From assembly GCA_022376465.1 (NCBI GenBank), contig JACDTU010000013.1:1050501-1114500 (forward strand): a stretch of 64,000 bases of DNA. The letters run 5' to 3'. Each line of letters opens with the position of its first letter. Positions within the stretch are counted from its first letter, which is position 1. Positions 24,320-35,152 of the stretch are shown here, piece by piece. The notes below the pieces were generated by a model, which saw only the letters and a list, made by a program, of their open reading frames with translations, was not told the DNA's origin and made no database searches. The stretch comes from Cubamyces lactineus (Eukaryota > Basidiomycota > Agaricomycetes > Polyporales > Polyporaceae). The position numbers and the translations under genes are program-made.

Positions 24320-26100
24320 GGCATCCCTTCCTTCCCTTCGAGTCTGGTGCGGGGCGGTAGGACTGGGATATACTGTACTAGACACTCGACTCGGAATGGA
24401 CTTGTCGGTTTTTTTCCAGCCCGCTGCACTCGCTTCGGGATTGGACCGCTATTTCACGCAGGGGTGGGGCGAGCGAGCGGCGGTCACCCGGATCTGACAG
24501 GGCTTAGCGTATGTAGCTTATTTTGCTGCGCGGGGGAGACGAGGCTCGTACGTCGTCGGCCGCTTTAGTCGTGCGTCGCTCCTAGTGCGCACGGAATCTC
24601 GGGAGAAAGAGACGCACGCTGTACGCCCCTCGAGATCGGACCTGCGGCCTTGCGCGCAGGGATCGTGCGTGTGTGCGCGTTGTGGGTGTGTCTGGGGGTG
24701 TCGGATGGGGCGCGGGAGGCGGGGTGGGGCGGGCGACGAGGAGGGGGAGGCGGGGGATGTGGACGATCGCGAGAAAAGAGGGATGCGCAGGCGCGAGGGC
24801 AACGCGCGGCGGACTCTCCTCTCTCAGCTCAGCAGCAGCAGCATCCAGCTCCCTTCTCTCTCGACATCTGCCTGCTGCTCGTTGCCTCCCTCCCCTCTGC
24901 CCCTCCTGCCCTACCCCTCCTGTACACGTTCATGGACGAGATACGGCTAGGGCGCTCTCCAAGAGCGCTCCTCCCCGGTACGATGCCAGCAGCGTCGAGC
25001 CTGCTTGACACCGGTGGCACCGACGTGTCTGGCCTCGAGCTCACGCCTGCACACGCTGCAGTGCTGGTCATCTCTTCCGGCGACCATCGTTTTCCGGGCC
25101 CAGTCAATGTATATATACGTGTGCATGTACTGTCTGGCGCCCCACGGCCAGGCACACGCGCTGTCGTCTGAATAGATCTCTCCCGCTTCGTCGTTGCCTA
25201 TATAACGCTATATATCATGTGCCAGAAAATCCGTAAATTGCATTGCACGTCGATACCTGCCTATACTGGACTAAGGAAGAGTGCGATGGACATGGGCAGG
25301 TTGTGGATCGTGCATGGATCACGCTCATTTCCGTCGACATGGTGGCGGCCGTCGTCCTTCTCCCCCTGATGTTCAACACGGGCTGCATGCTGGAATTCAG
25401 GACCACTTTTGAGGATGACTCTGGTTCAACAAATGTCCTCATATCTGACCGTAGCTCTCCCGAGTCATGCGGAAGCCTCAGGCAGAAGAAGGGTCCTAAT
25501 GTACCTCGAGCGGGTCAAGAAACACGTTCGTACGGAGCACGTACCCGCATCATCGTCTGCGCTCCATTCAATACAGTAGCATGCCGTACAGTCGCGTGGA
25601 GTTAATGCAACAGCGATTGCAACTTACACTACAGGCCCGGGGTGTGTGCCGCCTCGCATGCAGCAGGGGCTTCCCCAGGCCGATGTCTGGGTAGCAGCCC
25701 AGGTCATATACTAGCGCTGCCCCTGGCGATGGGAGCGATATAGGCGAGGGAGTGCCTGTCTGTTACATAACTCAGGCGTGTCTTGAGCCCGTTTTTCACG
25801 CGCCGTGAACGGGCTCGGGTGTTGGCGACCAAGGGTCGGAGGAGTCTGAGTCGGTCTTGTGTGCGCACGTTCCTCCCATAACCCATTATACCCTAAAAGA
25901 CGAAACTATCGTACACGATGCATCCTGATACCCGTGGGTAGCCTGGGTGTGGTCCTCCATGGACCTAGCGATGCGAAGAGGTGAGAGGCCGGGGAACAAA
26001 GCGACTCGCCGACAGACAAGGGCTTCTGCTGACACCGGTGGTCCCCCTTTGCTCAGGATCCCACCGTCAAGACGCCAGAGCACGGACGAAGCCACCCGAG
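24320..26100. other. Gene-free interval
   Basis: About 1.8 kb upstream of the cap methyltransferase and downstream of the AIG1-like gene. Frames at 24585-25171 and 25243-25605 are short, start at poor codons or overlap, and show no domains. The region 24500-24800 is very GC-rich and may hold the promoter. I see no RNA gene. Confidence 0.45.
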
Positions 26101-27398
26101 TCAGACGGCGTGCGCGACGGGCGTCCCAGGGCGCTCGATCTCCTCCCAATCGTCGATGGTCTGCTGCGAGTCCGCGTCGGAACTACGTGTGCGCGAGCGC
26201 GAGCCTAGGCGCAGGGCGAGGCGGGCGCGGATGAGCGTGAGCGCGCGTGCGAGGAGGAAGGCGAGGCATTCTGCGACGCCGACGCCGACGATGTACCCGG
26301 CGAGCTTCGCGTGCTCTTTGTGCGGATCTAGGAACGAGTAGGCTGTGGGAAAGGGATGGGGGGAGAGGGGGAGGGTCCCGGATATCAGCGCGAAGCGTTC
26401 AACTTTTAGGGTGGGAAGGGCCAGGAACGGATGGATGCGCGCCCGCGCGCTCTTCTTCTCGGTCCCCCGTGTGGGGGTGGGAGGTCACACGAGCAGCGCG
26501 GGCGGGGCGAGGAAGGGGAAAGGGGTAAAGTGGAGGGTACGTACTGTAGAGACCTTGTGTTGCGTGCGTGATGTACGCGACGCCGAGGTAGCAGGCGAGC
26601 ATGATGATGCAGAGCGGGAGGTGCAGCCATGGACTGGGGCCAACGTTGGTGAGTAGGATTTCAATCAAAGCGTATAGACTGTTCATCGCGTGTTCGGAGA
26701 TGTTGGTCCATCCTGAGATGAGGCCGCATCAGTACACCAGAGGATCAGATAGACAGGGAGGCATGTACCGTCAAAAGTTGTTCCGAACGTGCTTGGTCCC
26801 GATAGCAGCGCCCAGAAGATGACCGTCACCACGAAGGCTTGTTTGCGTGCGTAGTCAGATGGGTGCTCGTGGGCGTCGCAGTATTAACGAACGAACAACT
26901 CACGATAGCTCGAGATGGTGGAGTAGAGCAGCAGATGGAGGAATTGCAGCGGGCGCGGCCACCGCTGCAGTGGGTAGCTCTTCTGTCTGTTCCGGACATA
27001 GCACAACGATTGTACGCCTGCCGCGAAGTAGTACGCGACGAGGCCTGTGTACGACAGGTGCGTGAAGTACGAGAAGAACCTGTTTACCACGCGCGTCGAT
27101 CAGTAACCGTGCCGCTTCCTCTTCGGCTCCGATTTGTGGGCAGTTCGGTAGGCCACACTAGCAGCGCTTGTGTAGAATACGAGGGCACTCACGAGTCTGC
27201 TTCGTGCGTTTTCACGGCGTCCCAGATCAAGTGGAAGAGCAGAACGAAGAGGCCGTAGAAAGCGAGCCCGAGACGGATGATCGCGAGCACGAGCGGGGAA
27301 AAGACGGGAGAGGTGACGAGCTTGTGGTCCGGGTCGAACGGCTCGCTCACGCCCAGTCGCGCGTATAACCCAACTCGCGGAGCCGGTTTCGTTGACAT
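26101..27398 (-). CDS. FAR-17a/AIG1-like multi-pass membrane protein
   Basis: Resembles the Far-17a/AIG1 family (human AIG1 and ADTRP), membrane threonine hydrolases of fatty-acid esters. Five or more exons. The first is 27193-27398 (MSTKPAPRVGLYARLG, then a hydrophobic helix LVLAIIRLGLAFYGLFVLL). The next encodes RFFSYFTHLSYTGLVAYYF, followed by VVTVIFWALLSGPSTF, then WTNISEHAMNSLYALIEILL and LPLCIIMLACYLGVAYI. The last gives YSFLDPHKEHAKLAGYIVGV and ends GTPVAHAV. Five to six membrane helices are apparent. The Thr of YFTHL and the His of SEHAMN sit where the catalytic Thr and His lie in human members; this is inference from position. The stop TGA corresponds to 26101-26103. Frames on the other strand here are shadows. 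Confidence 0.7.
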
Positions 27399-29100
27399 AT
27401 CGGAGAGGGTTGAGTGTGAGGATAGCGGGTATGAGGATAGCGTGTACTTTGTGTCCTAAGTTGGACCGATGCTGAGATCTCTAGAGGTTCCGTTCGCCGT
27501 TCGATGGCGGCGAGGGTAGTCGTGCAGAGGAGAGCGTTACGGTCGACGTGAAGGCGGCGTGCAAAGGAGTGGCAATGGCGGGCGAGCGTGCGTGCAAAGG
27601 CAGAAGCGGGCAGGCCGACCAAGAGGGTATATACTGGAGTGGGACACGCTAACGGGAAATAGGACACAAAGTGCGAGCAGCTATTGAAGGAGCGAACAGG
27701 GGTCGAAAGGGCTTGTGGCCGGAGCGACACAAGAGGAGGACAAAGCGGGAGGAGGACCGGCCACCCAGGAGAGTGCTACACAGCGAGTTCGGAGTCTGGT
27801 CCAGGTGAGTTGCCCACGATCCAGGGGGATTCGGAGTCGGGGAGAGTGATCAGCAGACACGCTTCGTACGCGGCGGCCCAGGCGACGCTCGGCAGCGTTT
27901 CCCGCCGGGCGATGTTTTGTTGCATCGTTCGTGCTGATGGCCGGCGTAGCTTTGCGCATGTCGATGCGGTGCGGTGGGAACTTTGCAGAGGGACGAGGGC
28001 GGGATGTGGCTGATGCGGTCGGAGGAGTGGATGCGCGCGACGGGAGGAGATCAAGTGCGCCATGCGGTTAGCGTTGCGGTGGTCGCTGGTGGCGACAAAT
28101 TAAACTTGGACGGGATCTATCAGCGCTAGCCTATGAATGCTTCTTCAACTAGCTCAGTGACCTACTTACCTGCTGTTTGCTGCTTTGCGTGTCGCTCCCG
28201 ACCATGGAGTGAACAGATTTGCTGCTGTGAACGTCCAGTATCGAGCCAGCGGTGGCGGTAAGGCTGCGCGCTCGTTTTGACAGCGGCGTCGACGCCAACG
28301 AGGTACGACCGTTGCCTCTTTCGTGTCGACGGCGTTGGCGGCATCTCTTGGATCTTGTTGACGATCATGGGCCACAGTAGCATTGCTCTCCCAGAACACA
28401 TCGAGCACGCCGCGCTAGATGATCCTAGCTCCTCGAACAAACTTTGCTGACCGAATTGAACCAGGATTCATCCAAACAGGCTGCAAAGTAACGCGAGGCG
28501 TCCTTACGACACTGTAAACTCATAGCAGTAAGCATCTAAGAGCCATTGTCGTCGAAGAGCTCTTACCTTGCTGCGTTGGTATCACGTTTATAGGACCACG
28601 TCCGTTGAGTCTATGGCGAAGCGGCTTCGCCTACGACCTTGCGACGCGCTAGCCTTGGCGGGGTCTAACTCATGCATTTTGACTATATGAAGTCGAACCA
28701 GAACCGACTGTCCCCGCTGCCTAGTCGCCTCGTTAGCTAATGTCCTCGCTATTCGCTGAGTGTAACAGAGGTCAGGTCAACAATAAGGCACCTACCGGTG
28801 CACTACGCGCCAACATGACTAGGCTACCCAGCATCCTGAAGTCATAACACAGGGGACCCTGTGAGAACGCTGCACGAGTCTTTGTGCTCGTTTTCAGTCC
28901 ACCGTATGGTTCGCGGGGTCCGGGAGATGGGGATGGTGGCTAAACGGTCGCGCTGGCTAAATGGCCGTTTAGCCACCTTCCCGCTCGATTTAAACGCCTG
29001 CCTCGCTTGGATTCTCCCTCTCACCGACCACCACTACTGTCACTCTCCCCCGGGTCCAATCACACTAGACGACCCCAGCTCGCATGACCCTCCCGCAAAT
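27399..29100. other. Gene-free interval
   Basis: About 1.7 kb between the divergent AIG1-like gene and the next F-box gene. Small frames at 27347-27730, 27684-28013 and 28162-28440 overlap each other on opposite strands and show no domain text. A TATA-like TATATA at about 27626-27631 could serve the AIG1-like gene. No transposon ends were recognised. Confidence 0.4.
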
Positions 29101-30705
29101 ATGCCCTCTGTAGCGGACTCACCCAGTGCTCAGGCTCTCGTGCGCAAGACACTGAAGTCTCAGGAGGAAGCCTTGCTCGCTCTGCATAAGGAGATCGCCC
29201 AAGCCCTCGCCCTTCGAAACACCTTCGTGCCCATCAATCTCCTACCCGCGGAGGTGTTCGTTAATATCCTCACTCACCTGAAGAATTCCCCGGGGGGGCC
29301 TGCCGATGTTGTCGCTGCTAGTCATGTGTGCCGCCATTGGCGGGCGGTCGCGGTCGGGACGCCGCAACTTTGGACCGTGATCACATTGGCCAATGTCGAC
29401 CTTGTAAAGGAGTACCTCGAACGATCCGACCCATTCCCACTTGATCTTTCCGTAGGCAAGAGAAACTCGTCCTTCTCCGACCTCGCAACCGCCACTGAAG
29501 GGGACATGCACCGAGTGGAGTCATTGGATGCCCAGTTTCAGGACTTGGAGGACCTCGACGCCTTTGCGAGCAACTTCATATATTCCGCGCCCGCTTTGCG
29601 CACACTGCGTCTTGATTTCACGACAGCCGAACTCTCTGGTTCACTCGAGGAGGACTTCCAACCTCCTCCTATCATCCCAAGGCTAGCTCTAAACGTGAAC
29701 ACCGTGTCCGCGACCAACATGGCCTTTCCTCTCTTCGCTTCCCGCACGAGCATTACGACACTGCACCTACGCCAAAAACTTCCGGACTTCATCCCCTTCC
29801 TCAAGATGTTGACCCACTGCCCTTGTCTCCAAGAGCTGCTCATCGATGGAGAGCCCCCCCTCATTACTTGGGACGATCTCTCGGTCCAATTGGCCGTTGA
29901 TCTACCATTGGCTCGCGCGATCACTATACGCGTCGACTTTATGCCGCTCGCCCTATCTCTGCTTGCCCATCTTGTCCTTCCCGAAACAGCAGCAGTTCGT
30001 ATGGAGATGCACTACAGCAGGCTAGAAGATACACCCCCATTCGCTGTCGTACCTATGATACCCTGCACGGAGAAGCTATCACGGTGGACGATCGATTGGA
30101 TTTCGAACAACGAGGTACTCGTTTCCGGGTGGATGGCAGATAGCCGAGGGCCGCCTTGCGTGCAGTTCACCATCGTCGCTCGCGGTGACGAAGTATCGTT
30201 TCCCCCCTTGCTGCAATGCGACTGGCCCCTGTATATCTGCAATATCACCGACCTCACGCTTGACTTCCGGGGGCGCCCTCTCGGTTCCACGGATATAGGC
30301 TTCCTTGACCGATACGGGGGCTGGTTCGAGGGCCTCGAGACGCTGCGACTGAGGCGGCCGACCGTGTGCGCCGTCGTCTGTCTGCGTAACATCATGTACG
30401 ACTACATCACGATGACACACGGCGATGAAGACGAATTGGCGGGGCAAGAATACGTCGAGGTCCGCTTCCCTCATCTACGGAAGGTGGAAGTGAGCGGCTT
30501 CGTCTGGGATGGTCGCATCTATGATCTGCTGCAGGGACTCCGAGGCGACCGAGACGACCTCACTCGTTTGGGGCACGCGGTAGCGTGTGTCGTGGAGATG
30601 GCGGATATCGCGGACTGCCCCGTCGATGATGACAGTTCGGTCTACCTGGTTCGCGCTCGCGTTACCGAGGACGGGTTGGACGACGTGCTGTTTGCTGAAG
30701 GCTGA
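29101..30705 (+). CDS. F-box-like protein, intronless
   Basis: A single exon of 534 residues from the ATG at 29101 (MPSVADSPSAQALVRK). The frame is open further upstream and has another ATG at 28906, but that text reads like untranslated leader. A helical segment (TLKSQEEALLALHKEIAQAL) leads into the F-box-like domain PINLLPAEVFVNILTHL ... SHVCRHWRAVAVGTPQLW at residues ~45-95, expected to bind SKP1. The remainder has leucine-rich strands (ALRTLRLDFTTAEL, SITTLHLRQKL, CPCLQELLIDGEP) and ends DGLDDVLFAEG. Same layout as the two genes that follow it. Substrate unknown. Confidence 0.85.
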   Translation: MPSVADSPSAQALVRKTLKSQEEALLALHKEIAQALALRNTFVPINLLPAEVFVNILTHLKNSPGGPADVVAASHVCRHWRAVAVGTPQLWTVITLANVDLVKEYLERSDPFPLDLSVGKRNSSFSDLATATEGDMHRVESLDAQFQDLEDLDAFASNFIYSAPALRTLRLDFTTAELSGSLEEDFQPPPIIPRLALNVNTVSATNMAFPLFASRTSITTLHLRQKLPDFIPFLKMLTHCPCLQELLIDGEPPLITWDDLSVQLAVDLPLARAITIRVDFMPLALSLLAHLVLPETAAVRMEMHYSRLEDTPPFAVVPMIPCTEKLSRWTIDWISNNEVLVSGWMADSRGPPCVQFTIVARGDEVSFPPLLQCDWPLYICNITDLTLDFRGRPLGSTDIGFLDRYGGWFEGLETLRLRRPTVCAVVCLRNIMYDYITMTHGDEDELAGQEYVEVRFPHLRKVEVSGFVWDGRIYDLLQGLRGDRDDLTRLGHAVACVVEMADIADCPVDDDSSVYLVRARVTEDGLDDVLFAEG

Positions 30706-31438
30706 AGTTCGCGGTGGACGCCTGAGGATTGTAGGACAATGCCTGGATGGATTGGAAGTTGGATTTGCATGTACGTGTCTCCCGCGCGGATCTCTACGTG
30801 TCTCTCGCGCGGATCTCTTTCCTATATGCTCTTAGTATCCGAATATCTGTGGAGCTGTATGCCTAGCTAGCGTGACTGCGTGGACTCGGGTTGAGTTACA
30901 CAAGCTACCTACACATTCATGCGGAATCATGTACTATACATACGAGCAATGTTTTATGATGTTGAATCCCTTTCCCATGCATCGTTTGTTCGATTTTCAT
31001 AGTGCGAAAGATAAGGAACCCCAGCCCGCCTCGGACTTCTGGCCATGCCGGGCGTCGTGGTGTGGGTCCAAGTGCTGCCAATTTAGCGCCTGGCCGAATA
31101 TGGGTCTGCCGACGGCATCTCATTGACGGAGCCAATCACAGACAAACGGATCTAGCCGGATTCCAAAAATTCGGCCCATGCATTCCACAGCGTCGGCGTA
31201 AGTAAATTCACCAGCAGGGTGATTTACCAGTCTCTGTTGTACCCATCCTACTCTCGACGTCTACGTTCGCATAGCCAACAATTGGACACGCGCTGCTGGA
31301 CATCACTCGTCTCGGCAGGTCTGGACATACGGGGGTCCGTTGGCATTCTGGCACTATGCGCAGCTTCGCCGATATACTAACTGATCCCACCTTTTTACCT
31401 TCAGAGCCATTCGCACTCCTCCTTTACGATTGCCCATA
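30706..31438. other. Intergenic region between F-box genes
   Basis: The 733 bp hold a two-copy 23 bp direct repeat at 30773-30818 just after the upstream stop codon. Otherwise I see only short non-conserved frames. It presumably contains the 3' UTR of one F-box gene and the promoter of the next. Confidence 0.5.
30773..30818 (+). repeat. Tandem 23 bp direct repeat (two copies)
   Basis: Units 30773-30795 and 30796-30818 begin ACGTGTCTC and end GCGGATCTCT and differ by a single C/T change. They lie in the likely 3' UTR of the F-box gene. Confidence 0.85.
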
Positions 31439-33082
31439 ATGACGCCGGCACCAGAAAACTCTAGTTCCAATCCGCGAGAAGAGCCGTATCGCGCAATAGG
31501 ACTGCTCGCAGACACATACCCAAATTGTCCCGAACTTCAGGGCGCAATCCGGGTAGCCATTCAGGAGGCGGAGGTCATTGTGCATAACATGCTCAGCACC
31601 GTCGCAGAGCTTCGTACGCAATACAACAAGACCATGCCGGTGGGACGGCTCCCTCCAGAACTACTCAGGATGATCTTCTCGTACGCTATCGCCGACGGGA
31701 AGACCAACGCGGGCATCATCTGTATCTCCCACGTCTGTACGTATTGGCGAGCGTGCGCGCTTCAAGCGCCAGCGTTGTGGGCTCGCATCCTACTCAACGA
31801 CCCCTCCGGAATTAAAGTATTCCTGGAACGGTCAAGACCGATGCCGCTTCACATCGCATACAAAGCCTCCTGCAAGCCGGTGATCGCTACCATTCGTCTC
31901 ATAACGGCAGAGGCGCATCGGCTTCGCACCCTGAAAATCAATATCCCGGAGGAGACGGGACTGGGGACCATCCTGAACCGCCTCAAGTTCCCCGCTCCCA
32001 TGCTCCAAGAGCTGGTCGTCGAGGATCATGAACCTCTCAGGCCGCCTAGGGGTCACGAAGCATTTCCGCGACCACAAGAATTCTCTGGCGTACCGTCCTT
32101 GCGAACTCTCACGTTGAAGTCTACACCTCTTCCCTATATACCTACAGGGCCAAGCTCTCTAGTAAACCTCAAGATATTGGGTCTCATACCTCACCCTAGG
32201 GATCTCTTCCGGCTCTTGGAGAATAGTCCCAAACTGGGATTTGTCAGGATACGCGGAACCATCGACGTCGAGAGCGAGAACGACATTCACCGCGTTGACC
32301 TACCCAACCTGAAGACTCTGAGCATTGAGGTCTTTCCCCCGAACGGCATCGCGCACATCTTGTCGCGTCTTATCATGCCTGCGAGCGTGTCCATCTACGT
32401 CCGTGTCTCTATGGACTACGAGCACACCGTTTATGATGCTTTCCCTATCGAGAATTCCGTTACTCCCAGCTCGTTCGGGCTCGGCTGCTTCTCAGGCTTG
32501 CGGAAGATGGTACTTTCGTGGAACATGCCATTCGGCTTAGAAGTGCGAGCATACAGGAGCACCGACGACCTCCATGCGCCCGCTCTGTATTACAAAGTGG
32601 AACATATCGCTGCACAGCCTGGCCATCGCTTCCTCGCGGACTGGCCTTTCGACGCGTCCCAAATCGACACGCTCATCCTCTGCGGAGACTACTTCGTGGG
32701 TCAGGCGTACGGCGAGCATCTGGAGGTCGAGAGCGCCTTGTGGGTGGAGATGTTACAGAGCCTCCCCGAACTCAAGACGTTGCGGGCGATGTCGCTGCTC
32801 AAGAGCCGCGCATGCGACCTGCTAGAACCCCTCGCGGCGGTGGAGCTCTCCGACTTGCTCTGCCCCAAGTTGGAGGCGCTCGAACTCTTTGACATCGTGC
32901 CTGCGGACAGAGAAATCGCCGAGAAACTTTACAATATCGCTCTGCATCGAGGGGCGAATTCGTCGGGTGGGACTGGGACGCTGAGGACGGTGGAGCTGTT
33001 CAATGCGGGAGATCTCAAAGGCTTCATGGCAGAGACCGTAGGGTTGCCGGACGATTGCGCAGTGGAGATCCTTCAGGAGTAG
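31439..33082 (+). CDS. F-box-like protein, member 1 of tandem pair
   Basis: A 547-residue intronless gene; the ATG at 31439 (MTPAPENSSSN) is the first in frame. N-terminal helix (AIQEAEVIVHNMLSTVAELR), then the F-box-like domain PVGRLPPELLRMIFSYAI ... SHVCTYWRACALQAPALW at residues ~60-110. LRR-like strands follow: LRTLKINIPEETGL, PSLRTLTLKSTPL, LPNLKTLSIEVFPPNGIA and LPELKTLRAMSLLKS. It ends ELFNAGDLKG ... CAVEILQE. The same order, spacing and C-terminus recur in the next gene, so the two are recent tandem duplicates. Likely an SCF substrate adaptor; target unknown. Confidence 0.87.
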   Translation: MTPAPENSSSNPREEPYRAIGLLADTYPNCPELQGAIRVAIQEAEVIVHNMLSTVAELRTQYNKTMPVGRLPPELLRMIFSYAIADGKTNAGIICISHVCTYWRACALQAPALWARILLNDPSGIKVFLERSRPMPLHIAYKASCKPVIATIRLITAEAHRLRTLKINIPEETGLGTILNRLKFPAPMLQELVVEDHEPLRPPRGHEAFPRPQEFSGVPSLRTLTLKSTPLPYIPTGPSSLVNLKILGLIPHPRDLFRLLENSPKLGFVRIRGTIDVESENDIHRVDLPNLKTLSIEVFPPNGIAHILSRLIMPASVSIYVRVSMDYEHTVYDAFPIENSVTPSSFGLGCFSGLRKMVLSWNMPFGLEVRAYRSTDDLHAPALYYKVEHIAAQPGHRFLADWPFDASQIDTLILCGDYFVGQAYGEHLEVESALWVEMLQSLPELKTLRAMSLLKSRACDLLEPLAAVELSDLLCPKLEALELFDIVPADREIAEKLYNIALHRGANSSGGTGTLRTVELFNAGDLKGFMAETVGLPDDCAVEILQE

Positions 33083-33505
33083 GTGTGGGCCGAAGAAGAT
33101 TGACCTTGATTTATTGCTTATTTTATGGCATTGTATACTGTGGCTTTATCCACCTAGGGCAACGACGAGTCAGATATTGAGTCCCTTTGAGTCCTCGCTG
33201 GGCTTGTGTGCTTACTGGGCGCTAGAAGCTCAACGCGTCGAGGATCTGCCGGCGGCATGCGGAGCCGAACTGACGGATCCCCATAGTTCGCGCCGAACAT
33301 TTCGCTCATTTGTCTATATACCCTCAACACCTACAGGCACTAATAACTGCACAGGTTTCTCGATATCACCTGAACTAACGTATCACTGCCGGTCAGTTTG
33401 TATTTGCCGATCCATCACTGTCATATACTCACGTTTGTGTAGTACACCGCTAGTCAGACCCGCCCCGCCGTCCCAGGTCTGCTCATCCGCAGCCCGTAAC
33501 TCGTA
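33083..33505. other. Intergenic region between tandem F-box genes
   Basis: 423 bp. CTATATA near 33313-33319 is a possible TATA box about 190 bp before the next ATG. No other feature was seen. Confidence 0.4.
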
Positions 33506-35152
33506 ATGATGTCGCCGACGCCGGTCTACCATAGTCACGTTTACGGTGAATTGTCCCGTATAGTAGGCTTGTCAGCCGCGAACGTGCATATGAACTATCC
33601 CGAAGGTGTTCAGTACGCCATACAGGAAGCCATTGAAGCACGACAGGCGAAGGTAGCCAGCCTCCTTGACTCCATCTCGGAGCTTCGTACACTCTACAAC
33701 AGGACCGTACCTATCAGCAAACTGCCGCTAGAGCTACTCACTATGGTCTTTTTGTATGCTACCTCCGACGGGGAGGGCAACGCGGACATCATATCCATCT
33801 CTCTCGTCTGCAGACATTGGCGAGACTCCTCGCTGCAAACCCCGGTATTGTGGACTCGCATCCTGCTTGATCACCCCGCTGGTATTAGAGCGTTCTTGGA
33901 GCGATCACGACCGCTTCCTGCACACCTTGCGTTCAAGACCTCTCACGAGCCGGCGATAGCTACTCTTCGACTCATCGTGGCGGAGGCCCACCGGCTTCGC
34001 ACCCTCAAAATCAAAATCCTGTCGGGGACCGGGGTGGATAACATCATCAACCGCATCAAGTTTGCCGCACCGATGCTCGAGGAGCTCGTGGTCGAGAGCG
34101 ACGGTCTTTTGAGGAGACCTCGGCGGGACTTCGACACACTCCCAGGGCCCGACGAATTCTCTGGTGTACCATCCTTACGCACGCTTACATTGGTCTCTGC
34201 TCCGCTCTCCTATGTTCCGGCAGGGACGAACTCACTGGTGAATCTCAACCTCCATCATACGATACCCCACCCAGTCGTCCTATTCAAACTGCTGCAGAAC
34301 AGTCCCCAGCTTGAGAATCTCAGTCTTCGCGGTAGCTTCAATCGCGAAGGCGAGGATTTCATCTACCACGTCCACCTATCCAACTTGAAAACCCTGCGGA
34401 TCGACACTTTCCCACCTGAGGGTATCGCGAACATTCTCTCGAACCTAACGATGCCTGCAACGGTGACAATCACTGTGCGGGTTTCACTGGACCTCCCGGA
34501 GACCCTCGACCTTGCCTTTCCGGAAGGTATCCCCGAGCCGTCGTTTGGGCTCGGCTGCCTGGGCCGCTTGCGGCGGATGGTGCTCTTTTGGAGTGCGCTA
34601 CACGGCCTGGACCTGCGAGCATACGTCAATGCGGACGACGACCTCTGCACGCCTGCCCTGACCATCCAAGGGATTCACGCAATCACCGAACCTGGACGCT
34701 GCTTCCTAGTGGACTGGCCCTTTGACGCTTCCGGCATTGAAGCGGTCGATCTCTGTGGAGACTACTTCGTCGCCATGGACTACGGCGAGTACACGCAGAT
34801 CGAGAGGCACTGGTGGCTGGAGATGTTGGAGAGCCTCCCGGAGCTGAAGACGCTGCGGGTGATGTCGATGTACGAGGGGGACGCGATTGGGTTGATAGAG
34901 CCCCTCTCGCGGGTGACGCTTTGGCAGACGCTCTCCCCCAAGCTGGAGACACTAGAGCTGTTCGACATCGTGTCGGCGAGCAAGGAATTTTCGATGCAGC
35001 TATACGACATCATCGCTCATCGGGGTGTGTGTCCTGCGGATGAGACTCGAGTACTAAAGACGGTGGAACTGTTCAACGCTGGAGATCTCAAAGGGGTGGT
35101 AGAGGCCATGGGGTTGCCGGATGGGTGCGAGGTCGAGATCCTACAGGAGTAG
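33506..35152 (+). CDS. F-box-like protein, member 2 of tandem pair
   Basis: A 548-residue intronless paralogue of the preceding gene, starting at the double ATG at 33506. It shares the helix AIQEAIEARQAKVASLLD, the F-box-like domain PISKLPLELLTMVFLYAT ... SLVCRHWRDSSLQTPVLW, the segment FLERSRPLPAHLAFKTSHEP, LRTLKIKILSG, SGVPSLRTLTLVSAPLSYVP, LVDWPFDASGIE and the ending ELFNAGDLKG ... EVEILQE. Differences are spread along the whole length and both frames are intact, so this is a maintained duplicate and not a pseudogene. Predicted role: SKP1-binding substrate receptor. Confidence 0.87.
   Translation: MMSPTPVYHSHVYGELSRIVGLSAANVHMNYPEGVQYAIQEAIEARQAKVASLLDSISELRTLYNRTVPISKLPLELLTMVFLYATSDGEGNADIISISLVCRHWRDSSLQTPVLWTRILLDHPAGIRAFLERSRPLPAHLAFKTSHEPAIATLRLIVAEAHRLRTLKIKILSGTGVDNIINRIKFAAPMLEELVVESDGLLRRPRRDFDTLPGPDEFSGVPSLRTLTLVSAPLSYVPAGTNSLVNLNLHHTIPHPVVLFKLLQNSPQLENLSLRGSFNREGEDFIYHVHLSNLKTLRIDTFPPEGIANILSNLTMPATVTITVRVSLDLPETLDLAFPEGIPEPSFGLGCLGRLRRMVLFWSALHGLDLRAYVNADDDLCTPALTIQGIHAITEPGRCFLVDWPFDASGIEAVDLCGDYFVAMDYGEYTQIERHWWLEMLESLPELKTLRVMSMYEGDAIGLIEPLSRVTLWQTLSPKLETLELFDIVSASKEFSMQLYDIIAHRGVCPADETRVLKTVELFNAGDLKGVVEAMGLPDGCEVEILQE

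Noticed and set aside
25243..25605. 120-codon frame on the + strand
   Set aside because: Begins at a non-ATG codon in the listed form and contains no motif; composition is like the surrounding non-coding DNA.
28162..28440. Possible small gene on the minus strand
   Set aside because: 92 codons, no similarity recognised, no supporting splice structure, and overlapping frames of equal size.
28861..29100. N-terminal extension of the first F-box gene of the tandem block
   Set aside because: The frame is open, but the residues do not look like protein and the paralogues start close to the helical segment; the ATG at 29101 fits better.
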